Source of the DNA: Nitrososphaerota archaeon
Lineage (GTDB): Archaea; Thermoproteota; Nitrososphaeria; Nitrososphaerales; Nitrosopumilaceae
Length of the DNA: 59,673 nt
Reading direction: 5' to 3'
Assembly: GCA_022562615.1 (NCBI GenBank)
Contig: JADFOW010000001.1
Span: 1 to 59,673 of the forward strand
Positions 26,366 through 35,888 of the stretch are shown here, in pieces. The notes under the pieces are model-generated. The model searched no databases. It was not told the DNA's origin and was given only the letters and a program-made list of their open reading frames with translations. The position numbers and the translations under genes were made by a program. Position 1 is the stretch's first letter; each line of letters begins with the position of its first letter.

Positions 26366-29115
26366 GAGTCCCAAAATCCTCTTGTTATAATATATTGCCT
26401 TTCTGCTTCATAGATTTGTTTGAATATTATTTCCTCGTCAACCATATTTCTTAAAATTCTAGCTGCAGTATCTGCGCCAATTCCATATCCAGACATTACA
26501 GTAATGGCTAATTTTCCAAAATTTTCTATCAGAGATGCTACTTTCCAGGCTCGATCAATCTTATGTTTTTCATCTGAAGATATCTTTTTCCCTTCATGCT
26601 TTTTACGGATAATTTTTGGTAGATCATAGTCTGAATAAAAAGTTGCAGTAATTTGTCTTGATTTACAGTAAGGACAAATTAGGAGTTTTTTTACTTCGTT
26701 TGTTTCAACTACTCGTTCCCATTTTCCACATCTAGCACAAATTAAACGGTGTTTTGTTTTTTCAAGTCTAGCTTTGACAAGATCAAGAATACCTTTATCG
26801 ATATTAATTGGAGATGAATAATATTTTGTGGTATGATCTAAAATAGGTTCAGCTAGCTTTGAAAAGTGATCAACTTCTAACCATTTAATAGAAATAATAT
26901 TTTCATTAATTTTTTTTAAAATTTTTTCGGTATTTTTTAGATCATACTTATCATGAAATAATTCTCGTAATGCTTCATTTACAAGAGGAGTTTTTAAATA
27001 TCTTTCATATAAAAATCGTGCTGATTTTTTCTCATAAACTGCACCTCGTCTAACAACTCCAAATTTTTTGGCAACACACCAAGTTCTCCAATTTACGTTA
27101 TGTGTTCCCTTCAAAGAAGCTGTTACCATTGAGTAAAGATCATAATCATCTTTTAATACTTCAAGAAATAGTTTTTCTGAAATTCGAGAACTTGAAGATA
27201 AAACAATTCTGTAACCATCAGATTGCGAATCAACCGTAAATCCAAGAATTGAAGATAACATTGAAGAAAGTAAGGTGGATAGTGTTGAATTTATTTTTGT
27301 TCCTAAACAAGAGTGTACAACTATTTTTCCTTCGGATCTGCAAGATTCTATTACAATTGTATTATCATTTGGGACCTCATCAAAACCTAAATTTTCAATA
27401 GTTTGGTTAATTAATTTCAAAGAACCCTCCTTTACTTTAGTTCTGAAATTTCCTACTTTTTTTGCCGTTTGATAATCAATAGGAATGCTTTCTCCTTGCC
27501 AATAGGGAACAGTTATCCTTCCACCTCTAAATGGTTCTACGTTGACAGAAAATGATTTTTCATCAACGTTAAGAATTCTCCATTGTGAGCCTTTGAGAAC
27601 AAAAATATTTCCTGAATCGCCAAAATCTCCTACGAATCTTTGATCCAATGAACCAATGATTTTTTTTCCTACACTATCAAAAACCTTGAATTTAAGTATA
27701 TCAGGTATAGTAGATAAATTTTCAAAATAATACTTGAAAGCACCACCCTTTTTCCTAAAACTCATTTTGATCCTGTCAAAAAATATTAGATAATTAGAAT
27801 CAAGTAAATCTAAAACACTCGTTAAATCTTCTAGTTTTAAATTTCTAAAAGAATATGCTTGTGTTACTATTTCAAACGCTGTATCAACTTGAATTTCACC
27901 TAATTGCATAGTCATTCCTACTAGATGGTGAGCAAGCACATCAAGAGAACCTTCATGAATTTTTTGAGATTCAATTGAACCTTCTTTGATACGGTCAAGT
28001 ATTGCATTAGCTTCAAATTCGTCATCCGAATTATTTGTAATAATCAAACCTTTAGCTGATGTATTTCTATTGTGTCTACTTCTACCAATTCTTTGTACTA
28101 ATTTTGAAACTTGTCTTGGAGAACCATAGTGAATAACCAATTCTACTGATCCAATATCTAAACCCAATTCAAGGGAGGAAGTACAAACCACAATACCTCG
28201 TTTGCCTTCCCTCAGTGAAATCTCCGTATCTTCTCTTACTTCCTTTGATAATGAACCATGATGTAGTTCAATGTTAATGGAAGATTTGTCTTTAAGAATA
28301 GAAGCAATGAATTCTGCTTCGCCTCTGGTGTTTGTAAAAAGTAGTATGGGTGAATTTAGGTTTAGATCTAGAACATATTCTACAATTTTTCCAGCTACAT
28401 CTGAAATTGTTCCATCTACATATTTTACTTCTACATCATATTTTCTAATCGAGTAATCTCTAATTATTTTACATTTTCTTTTAGTTCCAACAAGAAATTT
28501 ACCAGCCTCTTCAAAATTACCCACAGTAGCAGATAATCCAATTCTAGTTAGAGGATACTTTGAATTTAGTTGGAGTCTCTCGAGGCTTATTGATAGTTGA
28601 GAACCCCTTTCACTCCCAAGTAATTCATGTACTTCATCGATGACAATCCATTCAAGATCAGATAATGCGTTTAAAATCTTAATTTGAGTGAGTAAAATGA
28701 CTAGAGTTTCTGGAGTAGTTATTAGAATGTCAGGAGGATTTTCAGTAATTTTTCTCCTGGCTAGTTGAGTGGTATCACCATGTCTAATTTCTATTGAGAG
28801 ATCATTGTTTTGTGCATATTTGGTAATCCTCCTAAAGATATCTCGATTTAGGGCTCGTAAGGGAGTAATGTAAAGCACTTTAATTTTTCCATGTTTTTTT
28901 GAATTTTTCACTAGGGAAAAAATTGGAATTATAACGCATTCAGTTTTTCCAGAACCAGTAGGGGCAATAACTAAAGAATCTTTTTTTTGTAATATTATTG
29001 GGGAGGCTTTTTTTTGAATTTCTGTAAGATTGGTAAATCCCAGATTACTAAATAAGGAATAAAGATTTGAGTTAGGAATTAGATTCTTCAATTGTTTTTG
29101 ATCGTGATTTTTCAT
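26362..29115 (-). CDS. Lhr-type superfamily 2 helicase
   Basis: This 917-residue helicase has Walker A APTGSGKT at 51-58 and the DEVH box at 160-163. Motif III is SATVGNF, and motif VI is VQRIGRSRHNRNTSAKG. A winged-helix and Lhr-core C-terminal half follows (VHSCLGTKINSTLSTLLSSML). A zinc-ribbon-like CARCGKWERV-x11-CPYC sits near 785-810. The family unwinds DNA-DNA or DNA-RNA duplexes in archaeal repair. It is convergent with RPA. The 5' end is overlapped by a small membrane-protein frame on the same strand, and the next gene upstream is the RadB-like ATPase. Confidence 0.92.
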   Translation of the reverse strand: MKNHDQKQLKNLIPNSNLYSLFSNLGFTNLTEIQKKASPIILQKKDSLVIAPTGSGKTECVIIPIFSLVKNSKKHGKIKVLYITPLRALNRDIFRRITKYAQNNDLSIEIRHGDTTQLARRKITENPPDILITTPETLVILLTQIKILNALSDLEWIVIDEVHELLGSERGSQLSISLERLQLNSKYPLTRIGLSATVGNFEEAGKFLVGTKRKCKIIRDYSIRKYDVEVKYVDGTISDVAGKIVEYVLDLNLNSPILLFTNTRGEAEFIASILKDKSSINIELHHGSLSKEVREDTEISLREGKRGIVVCTSSLELGLDIGSVELVIHYGSPRQVSKLVQRIGRSRHNRNTSAKGLIITNNSDDEFEANAILDRIKEGSIESQKIHEGSLDVLAHHLVGMTMQLGEIQVDTAFEIVTQAYSFRNLKLEDLTSVLDLLDSNYLIFFDRIKMSFRKKGGAFKYYFENLSTIPDILKFKVFDSVGKKIIGSLDQRFVGDFGDSGNIFVLKGSQWRILNVDEKSFSVNVEPFRGGRITVPYWQGESIPIDYQTAKKVGNFRTKVKEGSLKLINQTIENLGFDEVPNDNTIVIESCRSEGKIVVHSCLGTKINSTLSTLLSSMLSSILGFTVDSQSDGYRIVLSSSSRISEKLFLEVLKDDYDLYSMVTASLKGTHNVNWRTWCVAKKFGVVRRGAVYEKKSARFLYERYLKTPLVNEALRELFHDKYDLKNTEKILKKINENIISIKWLEVDHFSKLAEPILDHTTKYYSSPINIDKGILDLVKARLEKTKHRLICARCGKWERVVETNEVKKLLICPYCKSRQITATFYSDYDLPKIIRKKHEGKKISSDEKHKIDRAWKVASLIENFGKLAITVMSGYGIGADTAARILRNMVDEEIIFKQIYEAERQYIITRGFWDS

Positions 29116-29191
29116 AAACCATTACGCCGACTAGCCCAATTATAAATAAGGTTACAGTGATTGCCGGAATAGCATCAAAAATTCCTGCCAT
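29072..29191 (-). CDS. Small single-pass membrane protein, 39 residues
   Basis: ATG at 29189-29191 opens a frame to TAA at 29072. The peptide is MAGIFDAIPAITV... with one long hydrophobic stretch at about 6-25, a basic anchor (YEKSRSK) at 26-32 and a polar tail. It lies between the RadB-like gene and lhr and overlaps the lhr start by 44 bases in another frame. The clean transmembrane plus positive-inside layout argues for a real microprotein, but no homologue is recognised and the overlap is a caution. Confidence 0.4.
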   Translation of the reverse strand: MAGIFDAIPAITVTLFIIGLVGVMVYEKSRSKTIEESNS

Positions 29192-29213
29192 ATTTTAATT
29201 ATTACAGTGATCA

Positions 29214-29873
29214 TTAAAAATCTTCAGTATGTTCAGATAAACCACAAGTATCTATAATATACGAAAAGGTGTGATGGTTTAATAACCAATTTACTTCTCC
29301 ATGATATTTTGAAGAATTCTTAGATAGTTTAATTTTGATATGCGTAAAAAGATCTATTGCTTTTCTCATATTTTCTACCTCTTTACCATCAATATTTCTA
29401 ATCATATTGGTAATAATAATTGGAATATTGTTGGTAATTGCAATTAAAGATAGATCATGCATATGTTTCATAAATAAAGAATTTTTTTTGAAGATTGACT
29501 TTTCTGTTTTGTACTCATAAGAAAATAAATCAGTGATATTATCAATTACTACAAGAGAAAATTTTACCTGCTTAAGATTCTTAATTAAATTTATCTGCTC
29601 GGATGTATTTGTTATTCTAGAAACTGTAATTTTATCTAAAATATCCACCTCTAAATTTTGATATTTTTGCATCTCAAGAATTCGTTCTGGTCTAAATCCT
29701 CCTGTTGTATCTAGATAAAGAATGGTTCCTCCATTTTTTATGACATTGATAGAAATTTGAAATAGTAATTGGGTCTTACCTGTCCCATTAGAACCATAGA
29801 TATCGGTGATTACGCTGGAGGGAATTCCACCTGATAGAAATTCATCTAATTTTTGTAATCCTGTTGAAATCAT
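29214..29873 (-). CDS. RadB-like RecA-superfamily ATPase
   Basis: This 219-residue protein has a RecA core only, without the N-terminal helix-hairpin-helix domain of RadA. Walker A is GSNGTGKT at 27-34, the LYLDTTGGFRPERILEM stretch near 53-69 matches RadA/RadB, and a Walker B-like LVVIDNITDL follows near 105-114. The size and lack of an HhH domain fit the archaeal paralogue RadB, thought to modulate recombination. It could instead be another RecA-like accessory ATPase. The microprotein frame and lhr lie downstream on the same strand. Confidence 0.75.
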   Translation of the reverse strand: MISTGLQKLDEFLSGGIPSSVITDIYGSNGTGKTQLLFQISINVIKNGGTILYLDTTGGFRPERILEMQKYQNLEVDILDKITVSRITNTSEQINLIKNLKQVKFSLVVIDNITDLFSYEYKTEKSIFKKNSLFMKHMHDLSLIAITNNIPIIITNMIRNIDGKEVENMRKAIDLFTHIKIKLSKNSSKYHGEVNWLLNHHTFSYIIDTCGLSEHTEDF

Positions 29874-29982
29874 TTAGTTAGTTATAGAAAAACAGAGAAA
29901 AAATTTAAGGGATTTCATAAATTTGCAAAGAGGTAAGGCTTTTATTCAAGATAACAACGATGCCAAATTAAGTGAGTAATTA

Positions 29983-30225
29983 TTGTCACAAAGTAGCGCA
30001 AAAAGACCATTAACTGTGCTTCAAAAAAGTACAAAAAAGAGAGTTACAGTTAGACTGAAAAATGAAGTGGAGTACAAGGGAAAAATGGATAATGTTGATT
30101 CATACATGAATCTGATAATGACTGATGCCGAGGAAATTCAAGGGGACAAAGTAATTGCAAATTATGGTAGAGTAATAGTCAGAGGTAATAACGTCTTATT
30201 TATCAAAATTGAAAATGAACTCTAA
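29983..30225 (+). CDS. Archaeal Sm-like protein (SmAP/LSm)
   Basis: This 80-residue protein carries both Sm motifs: RVTVRLKNEVEYKGKMDNVDSYMNLIM (Sm1, residues 20-46) and VIANYGRVIVRGNNVLFI (Sm2, near 57-74), with the family's RG-N pair. It forms a heptameric ring that binds U-rich RNA. The start is TTG 29983; the following MSQSSAKRPLTVLQKS gives the normal N-terminal extension. MetK starts 16 bases after the stop. Confidence 0.95.
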   Translation: MSQSSAKRPLTVLQKSTKKRVTVRLKNEVEYKGKMDNVDSYMNLIMTDAEEIQGDKVIANYGRVIVRGNNVLFIKIENEL

Positions 30226-30240
30226 GATCTAGAGGTTCCA

Positions 30241-31407
30241 TTGACCAATAGTTTTCTGTTTACATCTGAATCAGTAACTGAAGGACATCCAGATAAGATA
30301 TGTGATCAGATTTCAGATGCTTTTTTAGATGAATTTCTTAGACAAGATCCGGATTCAAGAGTTGCAATTGAAACACTTGTTACAACTGATTTTGTAGCTG
30401 TGGTGGGGGAAGTAACCTCAAAAGCAAATTTTGATAAAAAGGCGCAAGAAGAACTAGTAAGAAAAACTATTAGAGAGATTGGTTACAACAACAAAGATTT
30501 GATGTTTGACACTGACTCCTGTGAAATAACACTTAGACTTCACGCTCAGAGTCCAGATATTAGTCAAGGTGTTTCAGCAACAGGAGAAAAAGAACAAGGA
30601 GCAGGAGATCAAGGGTTAATGTTTGGATATGCAACAAATGAAACGGAGGAATTGATGCCTATGCCAATTTTGCTTTCCCAAAAACTTGCTCAAGAACTAG
30701 CGAAAGTTAGAAAAAATAATGTTTTACCGTGGGTTAGACCTGATGGAAAAACCCAAGTTTCTGTAAAATACGAAAATGATAAGCCAACAAAAATAGAAAC
30801 AATTGTAGTTGCAGTCCAACATGCTCCAGAAATTTCTAAAGAGGAAATAACAAAGGAGATGATAGATAAAGTAATCAAACCTGTTTTAGGAAACCTTTGG
30901 AATGATGAAATAAAAATTCACATTAATCCAACAGGAAAATTTGTAATTGGAGGTCCACATGGAGATGCTGGTCTGACAGGAAGAAAAATAATTGTTGATA
31001 CTTATGGTGGATTTGGACGACATGGCGGAGGGGCTTTTTCAGGAAAAGATCCATCTAAAGTTGACAGATCAGCCTCTTACATGTGTAGATATATTGCAAA
31101 AAATATTGTAGCAGCAGAACTAGCAGAAAGATGTGAAGTGCAATTAGCTTATGTAATAGGAGTTGCCGAGCCCGTTTCGTTGTATGTTAATACTTTTGGA
31201 ACAAACAAAATCCCAGAAAAAGATATCGAGGAACTAGTTAGGAAGAATTTTGACATGAAACCTTCAGAAATTATCTCACATTTGGATTTGAAAAGACCCA
31301 TCTATAGAAAAACTGCAGCAAATGGTCCTTTTGGAAGAAATGAGCCTGAATTCAATTGGGAAAAAACTGACAAAGTAGATGTCCTAAAACAGTCTGCCGG
31401 ACTTTAA
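30241..31407 (+). CDS. metK: S-adenosylmethionine synthase, bacterial/eukaryotic type
   Basis: This 388-residue enzyme makes SAM from methionine and ATP. Motifs [17 protein letters not shown] (11-27), [12 protein letters not shown] (about 121-132) and [21 protein letters not shown] (about 239-259) are those of the bacterial/eukaryotic MetK family. Many archaea instead use a divergent MAT (COG1812), so this version is worth noting. The start is TTG 30241, preceded by the Sm-like gene. The 3' end overlaps the convergent epimerase gene by 24 bases. Confidence 0.95.
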   Translation: MTNSFLFTSESVTEGHPDKICDQISDAFLDEFLRQDPDSRVAIETLVTTDFVAVVGEVTSKANFDKKAQEELVRKTIREIGYNNKDLMFDTDSCEITLRLHAQSPDISQGVSATGEKEQGAGDQGLMFGYATNETEELMPMPILLSQKLAQELAKVRKNNVLPWVRPDGKTQVSVKYENDKPTKIETIVVAVQHAPEISKEEITKEMIDKVIKPVLGNLWNDEIKIHINPTGKFVIGGPHGDAGLTGRKIIVDTYGGFGRHGGGAFSGKDPSKVDRSASYMCRYIAKNIVAAELAERCEVQLAYVIGVAEPVSLYVNTFGTNKIPEKDIEELVRKNFDMKPSEIISHLDLKRPIYRKTAANGPFGRNEPEFNWEKTDKVDVLKQSAGL

Positions 31408-32259
31408 CAGTTCACTTATAGATTGAAGCGGAAATTTTGTAATCTTTTGTAATTTTCGATAATTTCCTTTAAAATCACCAACCAAAAGATTAAGATCATC
31501 AACTCCAAACTCACTTTTAGTGTTAGATATTGCATCATGATAAGCAGATTCTAGACTGATTTTTTTTATTTTAGTTGGTGTTTTCTTGGAGAAAAGTTTC
31601 ACATATTTTTGGAAAGAAATTGATTCGGGACCTACAAGATCAAGAGTTTGTTTCTTAAAATTTTTGTCGATTAGGGATTTAGATATTATTTGGCAAACAT
31701 CATTAATGTAGATTGGTTGAATAGAATAATTCCCGCTGCCAGGAATTTGGATTTCTCCTTTTTTAATTTGCCTTTTCAGATATTTTGTGAAAAGATCGTC
31801 TTTCCCAACAATATAAGAAGGTCTAAAAATTGTGTAATCCAAACCAGACTCTATTAACAGTTTTTCTGCTTCATATTTTGAAATAAAATAACCAATTGAG
31901 TTTGTTTTATACACGCCTAAGCCACTATTATAAACAATTTTTTTTATTTTGGCTTTTTTACATAAATTAATAATTTTATTAGTAAACTCTACATTAACCA
32001 GATTATAATTATTTTTAATGGATTGTTTTCCTATCCCAACCAGATGTATTAACCCAAAAGAATTTTTAATTTTGGGAAGAATTATTCTTTCATCATAGTT
32101 CTTGGAAATAATTTTTGTTTCATTTTTTAATTTTTTAAAATTTTTCCTGGATATTGAAATTAATTTTACATTGTTTTCAGAAAGGTACTTTCTAACGTTT
32201 TTAGCCACAAATCCACTTGCACCAGTAACAACTATTTGAAAATCTTTTGTCATGTTCAT
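31384..32259 (-). CDS. NAD(P)-binding atypical SDR/epimerase-like protein
   Basis: This 291-residue protein starts with a Rossmann [14 protein letters not shown] motif (about 13-26), followed by [10 protein letters not shown] and [29 protein letters not shown] truncated SDR active-site region has [20 protein letters not shown], whose YFISK gives a Tyr-xxx-Lys pair. The pattern resembles complex I NDUFA9-like or NmrA-type SDRs. The substrate is unknown. The start could be Met 1 or Met 3. It is convergent with metK and divergent from cbiD. Confidence 0.82.
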   Translation of the reverse strand: MNMTKDFQIVVTGASGFVAKNVRKYLSENNVKLISISRKNFKKLKNETKIISKNYDERIILPKIKNSFGLIHLVGIGKQSIKNNYNLVNVEFTNKIINLCKKAKIKKIVYNSGLGVYKTNSIGYFISKYEAEKLLIESGLDYTIFRPSYIVGKDDLFTKYLKRQIKKGEIQIPGSGNYSIQPIYINDVCQIISKSLIDKNFKKQTLDLVGPESISFQKYVKLFSKKTPTKIKKISLESAYHDAISNTKSEFGVDDLNLLVGDFKGNYRKLQKITKFPLQSISELLKSGRLF

Positions 32260-32326
32260 TTCTAAATGGTTTTGATTTTAAATATATTTCAAAAAATCAA
32301 ACAAGAATTAATACGTCAATGTAGAC

Positions 32327-33421
32327 ATGGGTATTGTGGAAAAACCAGAAAAAAAAAAATTAAGAACAGGATTTACTACAGGTACTTCAGCTACCGCTGG
32401 AGCGATGGCTGCATTATTATCAATTATTAAACAAACAAAAATTGAAAGTGTTGAGGTTAAATTACCTAAGGGAAGTTTTATAAAAATTCCAATTCATTTA
32501 TGTAAATTTGAAAAAATTAAGGCTCGCTGTTCTGTAATTAAGGATGGAGGAGATGATCCAGATGTCACACATGGTGCTGAAATTATTGTTGATCTGTCCT
32601 TAACAGATAAGAAAACTGAGATTGAGATAGATGGAGGAGAAGGAGTAGGAATTGTTACTAAACCCGGATTGGGCCTGGAAATCAACAAAGCAGCAATTAA
32701 TCCAGTTCCAAAAAAAATGATTAAAGAGAATTTAACAGAGTTGGCTGGTAATCTTTTGTTAGAAAAAGGAATCAAAGTTATAATTTCTGTTCCAAAGGGA
32801 AAAGAATTAGGTCCAAAAACAGACAATCCACGAATTGGAATACTGCATGGAATTTCTATTTTAGGAACTAGTGGTATTGTTATACCATTTTCTACTGCAT
32901 CCTATGCTGCCTCTATTAGACAAAATCTGGATGTCGCTATTGCAATGGGAAACGATACGGTTGTTCTCACAACTGGAGGAAGAAGTGAAGATTTTGCTAA
33001 AAAAATAATAGATTTACCCGATCATTGTTTTGTTCAAATGGGAGATTTTTCAGGGTATACAATCCAACAATGCTCAAAAAAAAATATCAAGAAGGCGTAT
33101 GTAGTTGGATTTATTGGTAAATTAGCAAAAATGGCCGCTGGAGTAAAGCAAACTCACGTCAAGGGATCTAAGGTTGACATGAAATTTTTATCGAAATTAG
33201 CTGGAAATTGTGGGGCAAATAAAACTATAATTGAAAAAATTCAAAAAGCAAATACTGCTAGACATGTTTCAGAAATAATTAGAGAAAATGAAATAACTGG
33301 ATTTTTTGAGCAAATTTGTGATGAAACAAACAAACACATGAAGAAACATTCAGAGGAAAAGGTTTCTTTAGAAGTAATATTGTTTGATTTTGATGGAAAC
33401 ATACTGGCAAGAAAATCTTAG
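32327..33421 (+). CDS. cbiD: Cobalt-precorrin-5B (C1)-methyltransferase CbiD
   Basis: This 364-residue enzyme has the CbiD opening RTGFTTGTSATAGAMAALLS, then GDDPDVTHGAEI, GVGIVTKPGL and LGTSGIVIPFSTASYAASI. It methylates C1 of the corrin ring with SAM in the anaerobic route. It is the first gene of the forward block cbiD-cbiG-cbiX-cbiC; 37 bases separate it from cbiG. The start is ATG 32327, and a TATA-like AAATATATTT lies in the divergent gap with the epimerase gene. Confidence 0.95.
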   Translation: MGIVEKPEKKKLRTGFTTGTSATAGAMAALLSIIKQTKIESVEVKLPKGSFIKIPIHLCKFEKIKARCSVIKDGGDDPDVTHGAEIIVDLSLTDKKTEIEIDGGEGVGIVTKPGLGLEINKAAINPVPKKMIKENLTELAGNLLLEKGIKVIISVPKGKELGPKTDNPRIGILHGISILGTSGIVIPFSTASYAASIRQNLDVAIAMGNDTVVLTTGGRSEDFAKKIIDLPDHCFVQMGDFSGYTIQQCSKKNIKKAYVVGFIGKLAKMAAGVKQTHVKGSKVDMKFLSKLAGNCGANKTIIEKIQKANTARHVSEIIRENEITGFFEQICDETNKHMKKHSEEKVSLEVILFDFDGNILARKS

Positions 33422-33458
33422 TAGTAAGGTATTTTATTAATTTTAGAACGCTCTGAGT

Positions 33459-34508
33459 GTGGAAAAAGTTTCAGTTCTTGCAATTACTAAAAATGGAGTA
33501 AATATTGCTGCCAAATTAAAAGAGATTTTTCCAAATTGGAATGTTTATGCTCCCTCTAAATTTTCAAACGATAAGGAAATCATTTGGTATTCGGAACCTA
33601 CCTCTGAAAAAATTATTGAGTTATTTAAGAATAATAAAGCGTTAATTTGTATATTTTCATTAGGAGCGGTAATTAGATTAATTGCTCCACATTTGAAAGA
33701 TAAGAAAAATGATCCTGCAGTAATAGTTATTGACGATAAAACTAATTTTGTAATTAGCGTATTATCAGGCCATTTAGGTGGTGCTAATGAATTAACACAA
33801 ACTATTGCTGAAAAACTTAATGCAATGCCAGTAATTACAACAGCGGCAGATGTAAACAAAACCATCGCTGTAGATCTTTTAGGAAAAAATTTAGGATGGA
33901 AGATTGATAATGATTCTACAGTTACAAAAATAAGTGCACATATGGTAAACGAGGAAAAAATTGGGGTTTATCAAGACGCAGGAAAAACAACGTGGTTTAA
34001 AGAATTACCAAAAAATGTTAAAATTTATGATAGCTTGGAGGATTTGAAAGAATCTAATTCCAAAGGGCACTTAATTATTTCTGATAAAATTATGAATGAT
34101 AATTTTCTTAAAGATTCCGTAATCTATCGCCCTCCTACTTTGGTAATAGGAATTGGTTTGCATTGGGAAACATCAAAGCAAAAAATTAAGGATGGCATCG
34201 ATATTTGCCTAACAAAATTTAATCTTAGCCCAAAATCTATTGCAAAGTTGGTCTCGATAAAAAAACCAAGTGATGTTCAGGGACTAATTGATATTGGAAA
34301 GGAAATGGGAGTTCCAGTTGAATATGTAAACAAAGAAGAATTATCACATGTTTATGTGCCGAACCCATCAAAGACAGTTAAAGCCTTTGAGGGTACTTCC
34401 AGTGTTTCAGAAGCAGCTGCAATTAAAGTATCAGGAGGCAAATTAATTGTGGAAAAGCAAAAATTCCCACCTGATTTGACCATAGCAATAGCGAGGATTT
34501 TAGATTGA
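33459..34508 (+). CDS. cbiG: Cobalt-precorrin-5A hydrolase CbiG
   Basis: A 349-residue protein with the CbiG N-terminal and core pattern: CIFSLGAVIRLIAPHLKDKKNDPAVIVIDDK and VISVLSGHLGGANELTQTIA near 64-115, and a C-terminal domain (VIGIGLHW..., VQGLIDIGKEMGVPVEYVNKEEL, FEGTSSVSEAAAI) used to open the delta-lactone and release acetaldehyde. The start is GTG 33459. Its stop TGA shares bases with the TTG start of cbiX (TTGA at 34505-34508), giving translational coupling. Confidence 0.93.
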   Translation: MEKVSVLAITKNGVNIAAKLKEIFPNWNVYAPSKFSNDKEIIWYSEPTSEKIIELFKNNKALICIFSLGAVIRLIAPHLKDKKNDPAVIVIDDKTNFVISVLSGHLGGANELTQTIAEKLNAMPVITTAADVNKTIAVDLLGKNLGWKIDNDSTVTKISAHMVNEEKIGVYQDAGKTTWFKELPKNVKIYDSLEDLKESNSKGHLIISDKIMNDNFLKDSVIYRPPTLVIGIGLHWETSKQKIKDGIDICLTKFNLSPKSIAKLVSIKKPSDVQGLIDIGKEMGVPVEYVNKEELSHVYVPNPSKTVKAFEGTSSVSEAAAIKVSGGKLIVEKQKFPPDLTIAIARILD

Positions 34509-35257
34509 AACGAGGCTTATTGCTAATAGATAGGGGAAGTAGAGAAAGGGAAGTCTCTGAAGAATTAGAGGTAATTTGTAAGGAGATCAAGGCAAAGAGG
34601 GATTATATTTTTACAGATTATTGTTTTCTTGAGGTAGAGCCACCATATATTGAAGATGTAATCAAAAAAGTATTGAAACAGGATATCGACTCGCTTACTA
34701 TTGTTCCTTATTTTCTCTATCCTGGAAGAAAAGTAAAACTAGCAGTTTTTGAGGTAATGAAATTTCAGAAAGATACTGACGTAAAATTTGTTGTAACAAA
34801 ACCAATGAGTATGCATAAAACTTTGATAAATCTTGTTGAAAATAGAATATCAACATCTTTAGAAAATAATAACATTTCAATTTCAAAAAAAAATATTGAC
34901 GTTTTGATGATCGGTCATGGTAGTAAGGATCCAAATGCACAAATGTCACTGAATTATGTTGTAGATGGATTAAAGGAAAAGTATGGAAATGTAAGTCGCT
35001 GTTTCTTGGAATTAGAGCATCCAGATATTTTTGAAGGGATAAAAGATTGTAAAAAAAATGATCCAGAAGTTCTTGTAGTTGTTTTTTATTTTTTGCATGA
35101 AGGGGCACATGTTAAAACAGACATCAATAATGATCTTAAACCAGCTCTTGAAAAATCAAATTTAAAAAAAGTATGTATCACTAAACACTTGGGAGCAGAT
35201 GAGAAAATGATTGATTTGATAATTGAAAGGGCAAATGAGGTTGAAGGTGCAAACTGA
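34505..35257 (+). CDS. cbiX: Sirohydrochlorin cobaltochelatase CbiX, two-domain with one degenerate half
   Basis: This 250-residue protein is a tandem of two chelatase halves. The C-terminal half keeps the metal-site motifs IGHGSK (His138) and FLHEGAHVKTD (His202, Asp206). In the N-terminal half the matching places read IDRGSR (Arg10) and FLYPGRKVKLA (Lys76, Ala80), so both histidines are lost. The enzyme inserts cobalt into sirohydrochlorin, the first anaerobic B12 step. Only one active site is expected. The start is TTG 34505, and its end overlaps cbiC by 23 bases. Confidence 0.9.
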   Translation: MKRGLLLIDRGSREREVSEELEVICKEIKAKRDYIFTDYCFLEVEPPYIEDVIKKVLKQDIDSLTIVPYFLYPGRKVKLAVFEVMKFQKDTDVKFVVTKPMSMHKTLINLVENRISTSLENNNISISKKNIDVLMIGHGSKDPNAQMSLNYVVDGLKEKYGNVSRCFLELEHPDIFEGIKDCKKNDPEVLVVVFYFLHEGAHVKTDINNDLKPALEKSNLKKVCITKHLGADEKMIDLIIERANEVEGAN

Positions 35258-35888
35258 AAAGGGTCAATCAATAGAAGATGCAAGCATGGAGATAATTGAA
35301 AATGAAATTGGAAACCATGATTATAATGAGAAAGAATGGCCTATAGTCAGACGAATAATTCATTCAACTGCTGATTTTGATTTTGCAGGTAAAAACAAGA
35401 TAATTTTTTCCAAAAATGCCGTTGAGAGTGGAATTGATGCCCTCAAGAATGGATGTAGTGTAATAGTAGATGTTAATGGTGTTATCGGTGGCTTGAATAA
35501 ACAGAATCCCAAAGATTTTGGAAATAAGATAATTTGCAATATTTCCAGCCCAGAAGTGATGGAACTAGCTAAAAAACAGAATAAAACACGTTCTCAGGTG
35601 TCAATGAGAATTGCATCCTCTGATATTGATGGTGGAATAGTGGTGATAGGAAATGCCCCAACGGCACTTTTGGAGTTAATTCAGATGGTAAAGGAAGATC
35701 TTGTCAAGCCTGCCCTGATTATTGGAATTCCCGTAGGCTTCATTAGCGCACCAGAATCAAAGGAAGAACTTTCCAAAATTACGCAAGTTCCCTTTATTAC
35801 AAATATTGGAAGAAAAGGAGGTAGTTCGTCGGCTTCTGCTATTGTAAATGCACTCTATAATCTCCTTAGGTTAGAATCAGCGTCTTGA
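35235..35888 (+). CDS. cbiC: Precorrin-8X methylmutase CbiC
   Basis: About 217 residues. The catalytic histidine motif is in VRRIIHSTADFDF, followed by IVDVNGVIGGL and a GNAPTALLELIQM stretch, ending FITNIGRKGGSSSASAIVNAL. The enzyme moves a methyl group from C11 to C12. The start is uncertain: ATG 35235 is given here, but GTG 35247 has a GAGG ribosome site (35237-35240) at good spacing, and a TTG further upstream (35223) is also open. The gene overlaps cbiX and is convergent with cbiA, whose stop lies 12 bases inside it. Confidence 0.93.
   Translation: MRLKVQTEKGQSIEDASMEIIENEIGNHDYNEKEWPIVRRIIHSTADFDFAGKNKIIFSKNAVESGIDALKNGCSVIVDVNGVIGGLNKQNPKDFGNKIICNISSPEVMELAKKQNKTRSQVSMRIASSDIDGGIVVIGNAPTALLELIQMVKEDLVKPALIIGIPVGFISAPESKEELSKITQVPFITNIGRKGGSSSASAIVNALYNLLRLESAS

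Noticed and set aside
32260-32326. Possible cobalamin riboswitch upstream of cbiD
   Set aside because: The gap is only 67 bases and shows no B12-box, and such riboswitches are not expected in archaea.
34698-35108. 136-codon antisense frame in cbiX
   Set aside because: Composition is that of an antisense shadow; cbiX is clearly the coding frame by its motifs.
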